From Thermotogae bacterium (GTDB taxonomy: Bacteria; Thermotogota; Thermotogae; UBA12178): a stretch of DNA of 7,514 bases. The notes beneath the pieces are model-generated. The model searched no databases. It worked only from the letters and a program-made list of their open reading frames with translations, and was not told where the DNA came from. The stretch spans positions 1-7,514 of the forward strand of contig QNAP01000082.1 of assembly GCA_003641795.1 (NCBI GenBank), in the 5' to 3' direction. Of the stretch, positions 6,335 through 7,514 are shown piece by piece. The translations under genes were made by a program, and so were the position numbers. The stretch's first letter is position 1. Each line of letters starts with the position of its first letter.

Positions 6335-7066
6335 ATGTTACTCAAGTTCCAAAAGAACGAGATCACGGAGTATGTCGTTTATACAAAGCTTGTCAAGATG
6401 GATCCAGATAACTCGGAGATTTTTCGAAAGATAGCCTTGAACGAATTGAAGCACTATTACAGGCTCAAAAATAAAACCGGAAGAGATGTTAAGCTGAACA
6501 GACTGAAAGTGACTCCCCTATCTAACTATTGGGAATAACGTTCTCTTTGAAGCTCATGAAGAGAAATGAAGATAGAGTCCAAATGGCTTACGAGATGTCG
6601 AGTGACGAACTGTTGGAAGAAATCGTGTAGGACGAAAAGGAACACGAGAAAAAAACTGGTCGGTTTGTTGAACGAGGAAAGACTTGAGTACATAGGTTCA
6701 ATGGTTCTCGGATTGAACGGTGCGCTCGTCGAGTTGACGGGAGCTCTTCCCGAATTGGCCCTTGCCATTCAGAAAACCCCAGTCGTTGCTCTGTCCGGTA
6801 TCGTTACTGGTACAGCTGCAGCTTTGCCAATAGCTGCATCGGATTATTTGGCGAGGAAATCAGAGAGCAACGGGAAGAATCCCTTAAAATCCGCGCTTCA
6901 TACAGGTATAGCTTACATCTTCACTGTTCTGATCTCGACCTTTCCTTACCTGATCTTTGTCAACCCCTTCGTTTCACTGAGTGTGACGGTGATAAGCGTC
7001 GTTCTCGTCATATCCGTGTTTATTTTCTTCGTAAAGGGTATGCCCAAAACGCGTCGCCCAATATAA
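6335..7066 (+). pseudogene. Ferritin-like/VIT1-CCC1 family iron transporter, broken
   Basis: Intact relatives join a ferritin-like (rubrerythrin-type) domain to a VIT1/CCC1 membrane domain that moves iron or manganese across the membrane (MbfA-like proteins). Segment 1 (6335 to ~6531) reads FQKNEITEYVVYTKL, NELKHYYRL (ExxH ligands) and GRDVKLNRLKV, then hits TAA 6536-6538. Adding one G at the GGG of 6531-6533 restores the frame: GITFSLKLMKRNEDRVQMAY, then EMSSDELLEEIV, an in-frame TAG (6628-6630), and DEKEHEKK. At the A7 run 6649-6655 one A too many shifts the frame back to LVGLLNEERLEYIGSMVLGL and the membrane part, which continues to TAA 7064-7066. Membrane segments correspond to VIT1 helices 1-4, including ALVELTGALPELALAI, SGIVTGTAAALPIAASDYL and TGIAYIFTVLISTFPYLIF. 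The product ends at MPKTRRPI, so the fifth helix of the family is missing. A weak site AAGGAAGG (6321-6328) precedes the ATG. With two frameshifts, one stop and a lost C-terminus it is very unlikely to be functional. Confidence 0.85.
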
Positions 7067-7122
7067 TGCTTCCTTTCACTCTCGATGATAGTGTGGAATA
7101 TGGTAGGATTTCAACACCTTTG

Positions 7123-7142
7123 GCCAACGGCTTGGCATTTTT
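7123..7142 (+). terminator. Possible weak terminator before the cysteine-rich gene
   Basis: GCCAA (7123-7127), loop CGGC and TTGGC (7132-7136) form a 5-bp stem followed by ATTTTT. It lies downstream of the transporter pseudogene and ends only 2 nt before the next gene's ribosome binding site. It could end the first transcript or act as a leader structure of the second. The stem is short, so this is tentative. Confidence 0.4.
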
Positions 7143-7157
7143 GCAGGAGGTGGGAGC

Positions 7158-7352
7158 GTGAACTGCGTAAACCAGAAGAGAAACCTGGAAAGATGTAACT
7201 GCTCATATCCCTCATGTCCGAGGAAAGGTATCTGCTGCGAGTGTATTGCTTACCACAGCGCTCGTGGAGAACTTCCCGCTTGTTATTTCTCAAAGGATCA
7301 AGAAGCGACATGGAACAGATCGATAAACTATTTCATACAATGCAACAACTGA
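7158..7352 (+). CDS. Small cysteine-rich protein, DUF6485-like
   Basis: This is a 64-residue intact gene. The GTG start at 7158 is backed by AGGAGGTG (7145-7152) with a 5-nt spacer. The protein has nine cysteines (C3, C13, C15, C20, C26, C27, C29, C42 and C62) plus H33, arranged as CNCSYPSCPRKGICCEC, then YH, GELPACYF and RSINYFI. That pattern matches the small, widely distributed family I know as DUF6485. The cysteine spacing suggests that it binds zinc or an iron-sulfur cluster, but no function is established to my knowledge. It has no signal peptide or membrane segment, so it is cytoplasmic. It lies directly after the decayed iron-transporter gene and has its own terminator. Unlike its neighbours it shows no lesion, so it is probably under selection and may be independent of the iron locus. 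Confidence 0.8.
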   Translation: MNCVNQKRNLERCNCSYPSCPRKGICCECIAYHSARGELPACYFSKDQEATWNRSINYFIQCNN

Positions 7353-7353
7353 G

Positions 7354-7380
7354 AACGGGTGGCAAAAACCACCCGTTTTT
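7354..7380 (+). terminator. Intrinsic terminator of the cysteine-rich gene
   Basis: AACGGGTGG (7354-7362) and CCACCCGTT (7369-7377) form a 9-bp GC-rich stem with the 6-nt loop CAAAAA. It runs into a T5 tract (7376-7380). It starts 2 nt after the stop codon. The minus-strand side lacks a U-run, so it acts in the + direction only. Confidence 0.9.
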
Positions 7381-7514
7381 CCAACGTTCATAGGGTGCCT
7401 CAAAAATCAGTAACAACCAGCGATATCGAAGATTCAGCGTCGTGCTTCAGCTTTGCTCTCATCCGCATCCGTGCGGCTTCGAGGTCGTTTTGTTTGGATG
7501 CTCACTCGGCGCTC
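7381..7514. other. Unassigned 3' end of the window
   Basis: No convincing gene is seen in these 134 bases. CCGCA-TCCG-TGCGG (7463-7476) is a 5-bp hairpin without a U-tract. On the minus strand a 33-codon stretch without a stop (7501 to TGA at 7402-7400) reads like protein (SKQNDLEAARMRMRAKLKHD and so on). It has an in-frame TGA just upstream (7504-7502), has no ribosome binding site, and is not recognised. It may be the end of a broken or neighbouring gene, or part of a repeated element. Confidence 0.3.

Noticed and set aside
6566..6655. Start of the 166-residue frame at ATG 6566 taken as the real N-terminus of a VIT1-type protein
   Set aside because: The first ~30 residues (Lys/Arg/Cys-rich) match nothing, while another frame over the same bases gives clear family sequence. 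VIT1 homology in this frame begins only after the A7 run.
1..7514. CRISPR array, insertion sequence, tRNA or rRNA
   Set aside because: I saw no regularly spaced repeats, no transposase motifs or terminal inverted repeats, and no tRNA cloverleaf or rRNA signature on either strand.

Overview
The window reads as bacterial DNA from the order Thermotogales (Thermotoga or Pseudothermotoga type). This is an inference. It rests on close residue-level resemblance of the MalE, encapsulin and ferritin-like proteins to what I recall of Thermotoga maritima proteins, on strong GGAGGTG-type ribosome binding sites, and on frequent GTG/TTG starts.

Region 1 (1-5730, + strand) is a maltodextrin uptake and breakdown operon. 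It holds the 3' part of a LacI-family regulator, then malE (periplasmic binding protein), malF and malG (permease subunits), and a cytoplasmic GH13 cyclomaltodextrinase/neopullulanase-type hydrolase whose start codon overlaps the malG stop. No ATPase (malK) gene is present. A strong 12-bp hairpin lies between malE and malF. The only good Shine-Dalgarno sequence for malF lies upstream of this hairpin, and a 10-codon leader frame ends 3 nt before the malF ATG. This looks like a device setting the MalE:MalF ratio. All five genes here have clean reading frames.

Region 2 (about 5731-7066) is the surprise: a decaying iron-storage locus. On the minus strand sits an encapsulin-type ferritin-like cargo gene (5959-6267). 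It is closed by TAA, but translation past that stop in the same frame gives PTFGSLKEGER, which looks like an encapsulin cargo-loading peptide, and then TGA. That TGA overlaps, in the ATGA arrangement, the ATG of a second frame. This second frame encodes the first ~57 residues of an encapsulin shell protein (T. maritima type), broken by a nonsense codon and a 1-nt deletion, and truncated where it meets the end of the mal operon. Divergently, on the + strand, lies a ferritin-like/VIT1-CCC1 iron-transporter gene with a frameshift, an in-frame TAG, a compensating frameshift in an A7 run, and a missing last membrane helix. Together these are the remains of an encapsulin cargo-shell operon with a divergent iron-transport partner. 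The lesions are confined to this ~1.3 kb, which argues for genuine gene decay rather than sequencing noise.

Region 3 (7067-7514, + strand) holds an intact small cysteine-rich protein gene (DUF6485-like) with a strong intrinsic terminator. About 130 bases without a convincing gene follow.
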